Positions 47,336-56,819 of a stretch of 64,000 nt of DNA are shown in pieces. Each line of letters opens with the position of its first letter. Within the stretch, counting starts at the first letter, position 1. The DNA is from Pseudomaricurvus alcaniphilus. Its GTDB lineage: Bacteria; Pseudomonadota; Gammaproteobacteria; Pseudomonadales; Cellvibrionaceae. The notes beneath the pieces are model-generated. The model saw only the letters and a program-made list of their open reading frames with translations, did no database searches and had not been told where the DNA came from. The position numbers were made by a program, and so were the translations under genes. The stretch covers positions 1 through 64,000 of the forward strand of contig NZ_JAAOIX010000004.1 in NCBI RefSeq assembly GCF_011440395.1, in the 5' to 3' direction.

Positions 47336-47350
47336 TGGCTTACTTATTGC
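47336..47350 (+). promoter_or_regulatory. Candidate sigma-54 promoter of the nitrate reductase-moa operon
   Basis: TGGCTTACTTATTGC keeps TGGC and TTGC with seven bases between. The predicted start is near 47362, about 62 bases before the GTG of the reductase gene. Confidence 0.6.
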
Positions 47351-47423
47351 TAGACAGATACTCATAGACGGATGATCACGGTCAATAAGGACCGCTGGAT
47401 TGCAGAGATATCGGGAGCCCACT

Positions 47424-50132
47424 GTGACAAATACTCGCCCTCAAGCCTGGACCAAAAGCACTTGTCCCTACTGTGGTGTCGGCTGCGGCATAGAGGCCCG
47501 GCCCAACGCCGCCGGGTTACTGGATATCCGCGGCGACAAGGAGCATCCGTCCAACTTCGGTCGCCTGTGCTCCAAAGGTATGGCTTTGGGAGAAACCGTG
47601 ATTCCGGATGGCCGCTTGCTGCATCCGAGCATTGCCGGGGTGCGCACCAACTGGGATACCGCCCTCGACCACGTTGCCCGGAGCTTCCAGCAAACCATCG
47701 CCGAGCACGGCCCCGACAGCGTCGCCTTCTATGTATCCGGACAGATGCTGACCGAGGATTACTACGTCGCCAACAAATTGATGAAGGGCTTTATCGGCTC
47801 GGGCAATATCGACACCAATTCGCGCCTGTGCATGTCCTCCAGTGTCGCCGGCCATAAACGCGCCTTCGGTACTGACACGGTACCCGGCTGCTACAGCGAT
47901 ATGGAGCAGGCCGACATGGTGGTGATCACCGGCTCCAATCTCGCCTGGTGTCACCCGGTGCTGTACCAGCGCCTGAAGGCGGCCAAGCAACAGCGACCGG
48001 CCATGAAGATCGTGCTGATCGACCCTCGCGCCACGGACACTGAAGAGATCGCCGATCTGCACCTGGCGCTGAAGCCCGGCAGCGACGTGGCCCTCTTTAA
48101 CGGCCTGCTCAGCCATCTGGCCAAGCACCAAAAAGTCGATGAAAGCTATGTCCAGAACCACACCCAGGGCTACAACAAGGCCCTGATGTGTGCACTAGAG
48201 GACGGCAGCGATCCCGAGTTACTGGCGCGCACCACCGGCGTCGACCCGATCCAGTTAAAGCTTTTCTACAGCTGGTTTGCGCAAACCGAAAAAGTCATGA
48301 CCCTCTATTCCCAGGGCGTCAACCAGTCATCCCGGGGCGCTGACAAGGTCAACAGCATCATCAATTGCCACCTGGCGACAGGCCGCATCGGCAAGCCGGG
48401 CTGCGGCCCCTTTTCCCTCACCGGACAGCCCAACGCCATGGGCGGGCGCGAGGTGGGCGGACTGGCCAATACCCTCGCCTCCCATATGGAGTTCGGCAAT
48501 CCGGAGCACCAGCGCTTGCTGAGTGAATTTTGGGGCACCGACAACCTGACCCGGCGCCCCGGTCTCAAGGCGATCGACCTGTTCGATGCCATTGAAAACG
48601 GCAGCGTAAAGGCGGTCTGGATTATGGCCACCAACCCGGTGGTCAGTTTGCCGGATGCCGACAAGATCAAGCGCGCGCTGCACAATTGCCCGCTGGTGGT
48701 GGTGTCCGATTGCATTGCCGACACCGACACCACCCGCTGCGCCGATGTGTTGTTACCGGCCCAGGGCTGGAGCGAAAAGTCCGGCACGGTCACTAACTCC
48801 GAGCGCCGTATATCGCGCCAGCGCCGCCTGCTGCCGACCCCCGGCGACGGCAAGCCGGACTGGTGGATCATGAGTGAGGTGGCCAGGCGCATGGGCTTCG
48901 GCGCCGCGTTCAACTACCTGCACGAAGGGGAAATCTTCGCCGAGTACGCCGCCTCCACCGGGCTGGATTACCGCAATGCTGCGGGACAGGTCAACCGCGA
49001 CCTGGACCTGACCGGCCTGGCCCAGCTCGGCGCTCGTGAATACCGCGATATGGCGCCGCAACAGTGGCCCCTGCCGGAACTTGACCAGCGGGTTCAACAC
49101 AAACGCCTGTTTGCCGACGGCCACTATTTCACCGCTGACGGCAAGGCTCGCTTTGTCGCCGTGCGCCACCAGGCGCCGGCATCAAGCACCAGTGCCGAAT
49201 ATCCCCTGAGCCTCAACAGCGGTCGTATTCGCGACCAGTGGCACACCATGACCCGCACCGGGCTCTCGGCGCGACTCGGGGCCCACTTGCCCGAGCCCTA
49301 TGTCTCTATTCACCCCGACGATGCCAGCCGTTACGGCTTGCAGAAAGGCAAAATCGCCGCGCTCTCGAACGAGTGGGGCTACGCTCGTATTCGCGTCGAT
49401 GTCTCCACCAAAGTTTCCCCGGGGCAGCTGTTTATGCCCATCCACTGGACCGGGGTCATGGCCAGCGCCGGTCGCGTTTGCAGTCTGGTCAGTCCGGACA
49501 CCGACGCCATCTCCGGGCAACCGGAATTCAAGTACACCCCGGTGGCGATCGAAGACTGGCCCTACCAATCGGAAGCCCTGCTGCTCACCGGCGCCGTGAT
49601 TGACACCTCGGCGCTGGACTACTGGGTGCGGCAAAAGGTCAACGGCGGCTATTTGTACCGCATCGCCAGCCGGGAACCACCGGCCAAGCTGGGCGCGGCG
49701 ATAAAGCATTACTGTTCCGACACCACCCCCGGCCGCGAGCTGAACTTTTGCAGCCCGGCACAGGGACAGTACCGCCACGCCGTCATTCACCAGCAGCAAT
49801 TGCAAAGCTGTTATCTGGTGGCCCCGTCGCTGCAGGAGCAGGACTTCGAATGGGTCCAGAGTCTGCTGGACGAGCCCCTCAATGGCGATATGGAGCGCTC
49901 GATCCTCACCGGCATCGCCGAGGGCGCCCTGGCACGGGGGCGGCTGGTGTGCGCCTGCAAGCAAGTGGGCAAGAACACCATCTGCCAGGCGATTCGCGAG
50001 CAGGGCCTGGAAACCGTCAGCCAGGTCAGCGACTGCACCAGCGCCGGCACTGGCTGTGGCAGTTGCCTGCCCGAATTACAGCATTTGCTGGCCGATGAAC
50101 TGGAAAACGTAAAGACTGTAAAGTCCAGGTGA
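47424..50132 (+). CDS. nasA: Assimilatory nitrate reductase catalytic subunit with C-terminal BFD-like domain
   Basis: 902 residues from GTG 47424, chosen because GGGAG lies eight bases upstream; TTG 47400 is a poorer option. The N-terminal [4Fe-4S] motif is STCPYCGVGCGIE with the fourth cysteine in RLCSKG. The Mo-bis-MGD domains follow (MSSSVAGHKRAFG, GQPNAMGGREVGG). The last 65 residues form a BFD-like [2Fe-2S] domain (LVCACKQVG, GTGCGSCLPEL), the extra electron entry site found in many NasA proteins. It reduces nitrate to nitrite in the cytoplasm. Naming varies: nasA in Klebsiella, nasC in pseudomonads. It is followed closely by moaA. Confidence 0.95.
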   Translation: MTNTRPQAWTKSTCPYCGVGCGIEARPNAAGLLDIRGDKEHPSNFGRLCSKGMALGETVIPDGRLLHPSIAGVRTNWDTALDHVARSFQQTIAEHGPDSVAFYVSGQMLTEDYYVANKLMKGFIGSGNIDTNSRLCMSSSVAGHKRAFGTDTVPGCYSDMEQADMVVITGSNLAWCHPVLYQRLKAAKQQRPAMKIVLIDPRATDTEEIADLHLALKPGSDVALFNGLLSHLAKHQKVDESYVQNHTQGYNKALMCALEDGSDPELLARTTGVDPIQLKLFYSWFAQTEKVMTLYSQGVNQSSRGADKVNSIINCHLATGRIGKPGCGPFSLTGQPNAMGGREVGGLANTLASHMEFGNPEHQRLLSEFWGTDNLTRRPGLKAIDLFDAIENGSVKAVWIMATNPVVSLPDADKIKRALHNCPLVVVSDCIADTDTTRCADVLLPAQGWSEKSGTVTNSERRISRQRRLLPTPGDGKPDWWIMSEVARRMGFGAAFNYLHEGEIFAEYAASTGLDYRNAAGQVNRDLDLTGLAQLGAREYRDMAPQQWPLPELDQRVQHKRLFADGHYFTADGKARFVAVRHQAPASSTSAEYPLSLNSGRIRDQWHTMTRTGLSARLGAHLPEPYVSIHPDDASRYGLQKGKIAALSNEWGYARIRVDVSTKVSPGQLFMPIHWTGVMASAGRVCSLVSPDTDAISGQPEFKYTPVAIEDWPYQSEALLLTGAVIDTSALDYWVRQKVNGGYLYRIASREPPAKLGAAIKHYCSDTTPGRELNFCSPAQGQYRHAVIHQQQLQSCYLVAPSLQEQDFEWVQSLLDEPLNGDMERSILTGIAEGALARGRLVCACKQVGKNTICQAIREQGLETVSQVSDCTSAGTGCGSCLPELQHLLADELENVKTVKSR

Positions 50133-50165
50133 CCACTACTGCAGAATTCGGCACAATAGGCGCCC

Positions 50166-51152
50166 ATGAAACTAACCGATGGCTTCGGCCGCAACATTAC
50201 CTACCTGCGCTTGTCGGTCACCGACCGCTGCAACTATCGCTGCGTTTACTGCATGGCCGAGGACATGACTTTCCTGCCCCGGGCGCAGGTGCTGTCACTG
50301 GAGGAGAGTGCCGAAATATGTGCCACCTTTGTGGAGTTGGGGGTCGATAAAATCCGCATCACCGGCGGCGAACCGCTGGTACGACGGGACATCGACGCCC
50401 TGTTCCGGCAAGTCGGCCAGCTGCCCTCCCTGCGCGAGTTGACCCTGACCACCAACGGCTCCTACCTGGCCAAATACGCCAGCCACTTGCACAGCGCCGG
50501 CGTCAAGCGCATCAATGTCAGTCTCGACACCCTCGACCCGGAACAATTCCAGGAGCTGACCCGATTCGGTCAATTGCAGGAAGTACTGGACGGTATCCAG
50601 GCGGCGCGGGCCGCCGGCATAGAGCGAATCAAGCTGAATGCCGTGATCCTGAAAAACCGCAATTTCAGCCAGGTGTTGCCACTGGTGGAATTCGCCCTGC
50701 AGCACGACCTGGACATCAGTTTTATTGAGGAAATGCCGTTGGGCCAGGTCAGTGAGCACGGACGCCAGGAAGAGTTCTGCGCCAGCGCCGACATTCGCGA
50801 GCTTATTCAAGGCCGTTATCCGCTGCTGCCCACCGCCACCACCACTGCCGGTCCGTCACGCTACTGGCAAATTCCCGGCCGCGACAATCTAATCGGCTTT
50901 ATCTCCCCCCACAGCGATAATTTCTGCAGCAGCTGCAACCGGATCCGGGTCACAGCGGAGGGCAAATTAATCCTCTGCCTCGGCAATGAGCATTCCCTCG
51001 ACCTGAAGGCGATCATGCGCCGCTACCCGGGTGAGCGTGAACGCCTGAAAGCGGCCATCGTCGCCGCCATGGGCAACAAACCGGAAAAGCACCATTTTTA
51101 CGAAGACGACGCTCCGCAGATCGTCCGCTTTATGAATTCCACCGGGGGGTAA
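50166..51152 (+). CDS. moaA: GTP 3-prime,8-cyclase MoaA
   Basis: 328 residues. A radical SAM enzyme that starts molybdopterin synthesis from GTP. The first cluster motif is TDRCNYRCVYC (C-x3-C-x2-C). The second cluster is in CSSCNRIRVTAEGKLILC. The C-terminus ends in the required Gly-Gly (NSTGG). It lies 33 bases after the nitrate reductase gene, so cofactor supply is co-expressed with the enzyme. Confidence 0.96.
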   Translation: MKLTDGFGRNITYLRLSVTDRCNYRCVYCMAEDMTFLPRAQVLSLEESAEICATFVELGVDKIRITGGEPLVRRDIDALFRQVGQLPSLRELTLTTNGSYLAKYASHLHSAGVKRINVSLDTLDPEQFQELTRFGQLQEVLDGIQAARAAGIERIKLNAVILKNRNFSQVLPLVEFALQHDLDISFIEEMPLGQVSEHGRQEEFCASADIRELIQGRYPLLPTATTTAGPSRYWQIPGRDNLIGFISPHSDNFCSSCNRIRVTAEGKLILCLGNEHSLDLKAIMRRYPGERERLKAAIVAAMGNKPEKHHFYEDDAPQIVRFMNSTGG

Positions 51153-51230
51153 TCCCCACCCCTGGCAGCGAGTAAACACTCTCCCCCATAAGCATTGCTG
51201 CCCCCAACTCCAAACCGGACTTTAATCACC

Positions 51231-51740
51231 ATGGAAAAAGCCTTTACCCCCCTCAATCTCGCCGTACTGACAGTGTCGGACACCCGCAACGAAGACACCG
51301 ACACTTCTGGCCACCTGCTGCGCGATGCGCTGCTCGAGGCGGGCCATCATTATTTCGACCATCGCATTGTGGTAGACGACATCTACCAGATTCGGGCGGT
51401 GGTGTCCCAGTGGATTGCCGCCCCCGAGGTACAGGGCATCATTATCACCGGCGGCACCGGCTTCCACGGCCGCGACAGCACCCCGGAAGCCGTAACGCCA
51501 CTGTTCGACAAGGTCATTGACGGCTTTGGCGAACTCTTTCGCCAGGTTTCCTACGAGCAAATCGGCAGCTCCACCATCCAGTCCCGCTGCGTCGGCGGTC
51601 TCGCCAACAACACGGTGATCTTCTGTCTGCCGGGCTCCAACAATGCCTGCCAGACCGGTTGGGACCTGATTCTCAAACCGCAACTCGACAGTCGCCAAAA
51701 ACCCTGTAATTTTGTCGCCCTGATCAGCCGGCAAGATTGA
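51231..51740 (+). CDS. moaB: Molybdenum cofactor biosynthesis protein MoaB
   Basis: 169 residues from ATG 51231. It contains LAVLTVSDTRNEDTDTSG, the molybdopterin-binding loop IITGGTGFHGRDSTPEAV and CLPGSNNACQTGWD. MoaB/MogA proteins adenylylate molybdopterin before molybdenum insertion. It follows moaA by 78 bases and ends the nitrate operon. Confidence 0.93.
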   Translation: MEKAFTPLNLAVLTVSDTRNEDTDTSGHLLRDALLEAGHHYFDHRIVVDDIYQIRAVVSQWIAAPEVQGIIITGGTGFHGRDSTPEAVTPLFDKVIDGFGELFRQVSYEQIGSSTIQSRCVGGLANNTVIFCLPGSNNACQTGWDLILKPQLDSRQKPCNFVALISRQD

Positions 51741-51866
51741 GGCGCGGGCGCCGCCGGGCACAACTTGTGCACTATTCAGGCACTATTCAGTAAAGCGGGG
51801 TTACTCTTTACGCCAACATTCGCTCAGCGTTAAGAATAATGAATCTCACCCCTGGAGGTCCCCGTT

Positions 51867-52697
51867 TTGGAAAGCTATGACGCCCTGCTGGCCACGCTGG
51901 CACTGACGATGGGGGCATCCTGGGCCAGTGGTATCAACCTCTACGCCGCTCTGCTGGTGCTTGGAATCGGCGCCTCAACCGGCAATATCGACCTGCCCCC
52001 GGACTTGCAAACCCTGGCTGATCCCATGGTGATCGGCGCCGCCGGACTGATGTATTTTATCGAGTTTTTTGTCGACAAGACCCCCGGTGTGGACAGCGGC
52101 TGGGACACCTTGCACACCTTTATCAGGATTCCCGCCGGCGCCCTGCTGGCGGCGGGCGCCGTGGGCGATGTCAGCCCGGCGCTGGGCATTGCCGCCGGTG
52201 TTATGGGCGGCTCCCTGGCGACTGTCAGCCATGCGACCAAGGCCGGCAGCCGGGTGCTGATCAACACTTCTCCCGAACCCTTTTCCAACTGGACCGCCTC
52301 CCTCGCTGAAGACGTACTGGTCATCGGCGGCCTGTGGACTGCTTTGGCTCACCCGCTGGTGTTTCTGTGCTTGCTGGCGCTATTCTTGTTGGCCGCCATC
52401 TGGCTGTTGCCAAAACTGTGGCGCCTGCTGCGAGCCGTTGCCCACCGAGTGGGGCGCTTCCTCGGCCTGGTCGACAAGCCCGACTCTGTTCCCAACCCCG
52501 ATGATGACAGCGCCACTGCCAGCCCTTTCAGCGACCCCTCTACCGAGCAAGGAAGTGCCGGGAGGTCCGGACACAGCGCCGCCGCCAGCAGCCCGCACGC
52601 CGAACAACTGCGAGCCCTGGATTTACTCCGCCAAAACGGCCGCCTCAGCGAGGAAGAGTTTGCACGCACCCGGGCCAAAATCCTCAGCCCGCAATAA
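51867..52697 (+). CDS. DUF4126 membrane protein with C-terminal SHOCT-like helix pair
   Basis: 276 residues from a TTG with GGAGG upstream. The first 180 residues carry five or so membrane segments (ASWASGINLYAALLVLGIG, GALLAAGAVGDVSPALGIAA, VFLCLLALFLLAAIWLLP), matching DUF4126. A Ser/Pro-rich linker leads to LDLLRQNGRLSEEEFARTRA, the short SHOCT-type motif that often mediates oligomerisation. The function is unknown. It lies between the nitrate locus and the envelope operon, 262 bases before the latter. Confidence 0.85.
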   Translation: MESYDALLATLALTMGASWASGINLYAALLVLGIGASTGNIDLPPDLQTLADPMVIGAAGLMYFIEFFVDKTPGVDSGWDTLHTFIRIPAGALLAAGAVGDVSPALGIAAGVMGGSLATVSHATKAGSRVLINTSPEPFSNWTASLAEDVLVIGGLWTALAHPLVFLCLLALFLLAAIWLLPKLWRLLRAVAHRVGRFLGLVDKPDSVPNPDDDSATASPFSDPSTEQGSAGRSGHSAAASSPHAEQLRALDLLRQNGRLSEEEFARTRAKILSPQ

Positions 52698-52959
52698 ACC
52701 CCGCCCCCAACTCGAGCCCGCGCCGCCAGCCGGGCCCGAGGAAAATTTCTGTCCACCCGGCACGCCCCGGGAACCTTAACCGCCCGTTGCAAACTAATAC
52801 ATTACGGGGCGAGTATTGCCGGGGAGGACTGTATCCCGACACTGAGCCTTGAGAAAAAATCTACCGTACATTATAAAATTGGATAAGAATGTGGCGATCA
52901 GCTTCTGCACGTCACTGCTGAGCGCCCATTCCGACTCAGAAACCAGAGCATTACAAACG

Positions 52960-54171
52960 ATGAATACTTCCGTTGCCTGGCATATATCGGGACTCATCCC
53001 AGCCCTCATTTTGACCTTGTCTGCCCTGCCGGTACACGCTGCTGACGAACCCGTGGTAAACGCCAGTTACCTCTCCGCCATCGAGTCCCTGGAGCGCGAA
53101 TACGGCCCCTACCACAACGATTTGGCCCAACACCTCACCAGCCTCGGAAGCAACTACCAGGCCAGCGGCCAGTATACGGAAGCCGAGGATGCCTACTCCC
53201 GCGCCATGCACCTCAACCGTATCAGCGAAGGCCTCTACAGCCTCAGCCAGGTGCCCATACTCGAGCGCCTGATCGAAACCAATATCGCCGCCCAGGATTG
53301 GGAGCGCGCCAGTGAAAACCATCAATACCTGTACTGGCTGCATCGCCGCAACTACAGCGACGACGACCCGCGCATGCTGCCGATGCTAAACAAACTGAGC
53401 AAATGGCACCTCAATGCTTTTGTGCAGGGCGTGGACGACAGCATGTTCCAGCACCTGGTCAGCGCCCACAACCTGTTCTCTGCAGCCGCCAGTATTATTG
53501 CCAACAGTTACGGCGCCAGCGACTTGCGTATCGTCGATGCCCTGCGCGGCCTGACGGTGTCCAACTATTACCTGGCTGCCTATCAAAGCTACGCCAAACC
53601 GACCAGTGGCTTTGAGGCGAGCTTCGGCTCAAATGCCAGCCGCGAGGAAGATCACTTCAAAATGGAGCAGTACGTTATTCGCAGCTTCTCCGGCGGCAAG
53701 AATGCACTCAGCCAAATCCAGCAGGTCTACGCCGAAAACCCCGATTCACCGGAAGGCGCCTATTTAAAAGCCAAGATAGAGCTGGCCGACTGGCACCTGC
53801 TGTTCAATCGCTCCCAGACCGCGATGGAGCTGTACAAGCAGACCATCGCCGAGTCGGCCCACGGCCAGCAGACCGAGGCCATTGTTAACGACCTGTTTCG
53901 CGAACCGGTTGAATTGCCCGACCTGAGCGCTGTCGAGCTGCAGCAGCGCAAAGGCGGCGACAACGAGGAATTTGTGGTTGTGCGCTTTGATGTGTCCCCC
54001 TACGGCAACGCCAACAACATTGAAATCATAGAAGCCTACCCGGAAAACAAGGTCAGCAATCGCTCCAAGGTCCGCAAGAGCCTGAAGGTCGCAAAGTTCA
54101 GGCCGCGCTTCGAAAATGGCGTCGCCGTGGCCACCGAAAATGTCACCCGGCGTTATATTTTTTCTGAATGA
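52960..54171 (+). CDS. Exported TPR protein with TonB-C-like end
   Basis: 403 residues from ATG 52960. The signal peptide (SGLIPALILTLSALPVHA) is followed by TPR-like helices (HNDLAQHLTSLGSNYQASGQ, YTEAEDAYSRAMHLNR) at about 35-130. The C-terminal 80 residues (EEFVVVRFDVSPYGNANNIE, then SLKVAKFRPRFENG) resemble a TonB C-terminal domain. The product is probably periplasmic, as TonB-C folds bind envelope partners. It is the first gene on this strand before the polyserine lipoprotein, 135 bases away, and may start the envelope operon. The function is unknown. Confidence 0.8.
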   Translation: MNTSVAWHISGLIPALILTLSALPVHAADEPVVNASYLSAIESLEREYGPYHNDLAQHLTSLGSNYQASGQYTEAEDAYSRAMHLNRISEGLYSLSQVPILERLIETNIAAQDWERASENHQYLYWLHRRNYSDDDPRMLPMLNKLSKWHLNAFVQGVDDSMFQHLVSAHNLFSAAASIIANSYGASDLRIVDALRGLTVSNYYLAAYQSYAKPTSGFEASFGSNASREEDHFKMEQYVIRSFSGGKNALSQIQQVYAENPDSPEGAYLKAKIELADWHLLFNRSQTAMELYKQTIAESAHGQQTEAIVNDLFREPVELPDLSAVELQQRKGGDNEEFVVVRFDVSPYGNANNIEIIEAYPENKVSNRSKVRKSLKVAKFRPRFENGVAVATENVTRRYIFSE

Positions 54172-54306
54172 TCCTTACATTATGCGGTCAACACTGTATA
54201 AGGGGGCGAGCACTTGCAGAGGCCCTGTGCTCTGCGTGCAAACCCCGCAGCGGCCACAGCAATGGCATTTCCCCGGGCTGAACGGTGCAACCGGCAGAAG
54301 GAAGCT

Positions 54307-55557
54307 ATGAACAAACTGATGATCACCTGCAGCTCCCTGCTACTGGTTATGGGGCTGGCAGCCTGCAAGGAGGAGCAATCCTCCAGCTCCTCCAGCAGTA
54401 CGCCGAGCTCAAGTTCGAGCAGTAGCTCCAGCAGCAGCTCCAGTTCGAGCAGCAGTTCCGGTTCGAGCGGCAGTTCCGGTTCGAGCGGCAGTTCCGGCAG
54501 CAGCTCCAGTTCGAGCAGCAGCTCCAGTTCTGGCGGCACCAGCGCCAGCAGTAGCCCCTCAAGCAGCTCCATGCCGTCGGCATCCGGCCCCCGCTCGCGC
54601 AGCTCTGGCAGCAGCAATTACCCCTCAGGTACCAGCAACAGCGGCGGTTCCAGCTCAGCAGGCAGCAGCGATTCCAGTTCAGCAGGCAAGTCCGGTGCAA
54701 GTGGCAGCTCCGGCCCCACTGGCGCCAGTCCTGCCGATGGCCGCAATGCTTCGCAGGGTCCCGGCCAGTCGGGGGCCCAGGCCGGTCAGGCCGGTATAGA
54801 TACCAACCCGTCCATGGACAGCGAAAGCAGCCCCAGTGACGATATCGATTTTTCCGAAGACGACGCTGCCAGCAGTGCCGCTAGCAGCAGTTCCGAGTCC
54901 CGCAGTAGTTCCGAGTCTCGCAGCAGCGCCAGTGCCGGCGGCTCGGCGGGGTCCGCCGGATCCCCGCCATCTGGCAGCAATGCCGAAGGTGGCGGCGCAG
55001 CGGGAAGCCCTGGTGCGACCCGTGCCGGGTCGGCCCCAGCCAGCGCTGGCCCGGTACTGACCCGCGGTGAGCGCGTCTCGGTATTACAGGGGCGGCTGGA
55101 TGAGTCCATGTCGTCCTATGATGGTATGATTCTGCGCGAACGGGATTACGTACTCAGCAAAGGCAACCAGAAAGGCAGCGAAGAGGCCCTGGAAAAAGCC
55201 GATGCCGGGCAACTCCCCTACGATGAGGCAGGTGCTGAAGGGCCCTATGGCGACGGCGAAGGCCCCGGTGCGGAAGGCCCGCTGGCCGAAGCAGGTAGAC
55301 CAGCCGCGGGCGGGCCAGAGGGCGAAGAAAACCAGGGTTCCTCCTCCGGCGGTGGTTACCGCCCGGCGGGGAGTGCCAGCCGCAGTGGTGATTACCAGCA
55401 CTCCGGGGTCACGGCACCACCCGCCGACATTCCCGACGGCAGCGATGACGACGTCGTCGCCAGGCAGATACGGGAAGCGGCCATGCGCGAAACCGACCCG
55501 GCGCTGCGGGAAAAACTCTGGGACGAATATCGCAAATACAAAAAACAAAGCCGGTAG
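54307..55557 (+). CDS. Polyserine-rich lipoprotein
   Basis: 416 residues from ATG 54307 with AAGGAAG upstream. The signal peptide ends in the lipobox GLAAC. From about residue 22 to 85 it is almost pure serine with glycine, and Ser/Gly/Ala-rich sequence continues to about 250. The last 150 residues contain ERDYVLSKGN and end in DDDVVARQIREAAM and EKLWDEYRKYKKQ, a short charged helix. It looks like an outer-membrane-anchored tether with a helical tip. Polyserine linkers are typical of Saccharophagus and Cellvibrio proteins. It is nine bases upstream of the next lipoprotein gene. Confidence 0.8.
   Translation: MNKLMITCSSLLLVMGLAACKEEQSSSSSSSTPSSSSSSSSSSSSSSSSSSGSSGSSGSSGSSGSSSSSSSSSSSGGTSASSSPSSSSMPSASGPRSRSSGSSNYPSGTSNSGGSSSAGSSDSSSAGKSGASGSSGPTGASPADGRNASQGPGQSGAQAGQAGIDTNPSMDSESSPSDDIDFSEDDAASSAASSSSESRSSSESRSSASAGGSAGSAGSPPSGSNAEGGGAAGSPGATRAGSAPASAGPVLTRGERVSVLQGRLDESMSSYDGMILRERDYVLSKGNQKGSEEALEKADAGQLPYDEAGAEGPYGDGEGPGAEGPLAEAGRPAAGGPEGEENQGSSSGGGYRPAGSASRSGDYQHSGVTAPPADIPDGSDDDVVARQIREAAMRETDPALREKLWDEYRKYKKQSR
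54370..54540 (+). repeat. Low-complexity AGC/TCC serine-codon tract
   Basis: Imperfect repeats of AGCAGCTCCAGTTCGAGC-type units encode the polyserine stretch of the lipoprotein. Different serine codons are mixed, so selection on the protein rather than simple slippage is likely. Confidence 0.85.
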
Positions 55558-55566
55558 CACAGCTGT

Positions 55567-56808
55567 ATGATGACTTTAACCCGACCCAGTGATGAGCGCC
55601 CGCTGCCCGGCAGCACAGCCTTGACCAGCAGGTGCCTGTGCCTGCTGGGGCTGCTGTTGTCGATGCTGCTGCTGAGCGCCTGCGCCAGCAATACCACACT
55701 AAAGACCACCAAGGTAACTCCCCTGGAGCGAGAGGCGCAGGAGATCCCCGAAGCAGAACTGCTGGACGTGGGTATCTATCAATTCGATCCCGGCCTCGAT
55801 GCCGCCAACGAGGATGACAAGGTCATCTTTCCGGAGGTGCGCAATGCCGAATCCCGCTTTATGGCCTACCGGCTGATGCAAACCCTGCAAAACAGTGCGG
55901 CCTGGGGGGCCGTGCGCGTAGTGCCCGCCTCCGCCGACAGTATCGACGTCAGCATCAGCGGCAGCATCCTCCACTCCGACGGTGAACAGCTCACCCTGGC
56001 CATCAAGGCCAGCGATGCTACGGGACGGCTTTGGTACGAAAAAGAATACACCGGCCTGGCGAGTAAATACGCCTACGGCAAGCAGCGCGGCGGCGCCATT
56101 CCAGCGGAGCCTTTTCAAAGCCTCTACAATGATATCGCCAACGATCTGCTCGAGTACCGGCGGCAAAATTTCTCCAGCGCCTACCTGCGCAAAGTCCGCA
56201 CCACGGCCCAGTTAAAATTTGCCCAGGAGTTTTCCCCGGAGGCTTTTTCGGGACACCTGAGCAAGAACAAGCAGGGCGAGCTGGAAATAACCCGCCTGCC
56301 GGCCGACGATGACCCGATGCTGCAGCGCATCCAGCAGATTCGCGAGCGGGACTACCTGTTTGTCGATACCCTGCAGGATTACTACGGCGCCTTTGTACGA
56401 GAAATGGATGACCCCTACCGGGAGTGGCGCGGACAGAGCTACAATGAGGTGGTTGCCCTGCGCAAACTGAAGCGCGATGCGCGCCGCCAAACCATACTCG
56501 GCATCGCCGCGATTATCGGTGGTATTGCCGCGTCCGGCAGTGATAACGGCTCCACCCGCACCGCCGGGGCGGTGGCCGTGGGTGCCGGTGGCTATATGGT
56601 TAAAAGCGGTTTCGACAAGCGCGCCGAAGCGGAAATGCACGTCGAGGCGCTGCAGGAATTGGGCGACTCGCTGGAGGCAGCGATAGAACCGCAAATCATT
56701 GAACTGGAGGACCGCACCATTACTCTGTCTGGCAGCGTCGAAAATCAGTATCAGCAGTGGCGGGATATCCTCCGGGAAATCTATCGCGCGGAAGTCGGTA
56801 TCTATTGA
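55567..56808 (+). CDS. Envelope lipoprotein of unknown function
   Basis: 413 residues. The signal peptide ends in the lipobox LLSAC near residue 39. The body starts with LEREAQEIPEAELLDVGIYQF and contains ESRFMAYRLMQTLQNSAAWG and a strand-rich part (DSIDVSISGSILHSDGEQL). Near 300-330 a glycine-rich segment (GIAAIIGGIAASGSDNG and GAVAVGAGGYMVKSG) could insert in a membrane. I do not recognise the family. It sits between two operon members with gaps of about ten bases, so it is likely part of the same complex. Confidence 0.78.
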   Translation: MMTLTRPSDERPLPGSTALTSRCLCLLGLLLSMLLLSACASNTTLKTTKVTPLEREAQEIPEAELLDVGIYQFDPGLDAANEDDKVIFPEVRNAESRFMAYRLMQTLQNSAAWGAVRVVPASADSIDVSISGSILHSDGEQLTLAIKASDATGRLWYEKEYTGLASKYAYGKQRGGAIPAEPFQSLYNDIANDLLEYRRQNFSSAYLRKVRTTAQLKFAQEFSPEAFSGHLSKNKQGELEITRLPADDDPMLQRIQQIRERDYLFVDTLQDYYGAFVREMDDPYREWRGQSYNEVVALRKLKRDARRQTILGIAAIIGGIAASGSDNGSTRTAGAVAVGAGGYMVKSGFDKRAEAEMHVEALQELGDSLEAAIEPQIIELEDRTITLSGSVENQYQQWRDILREIYRAEVGIY

Positions 56809-56819
56809 TTCGGAACTCT

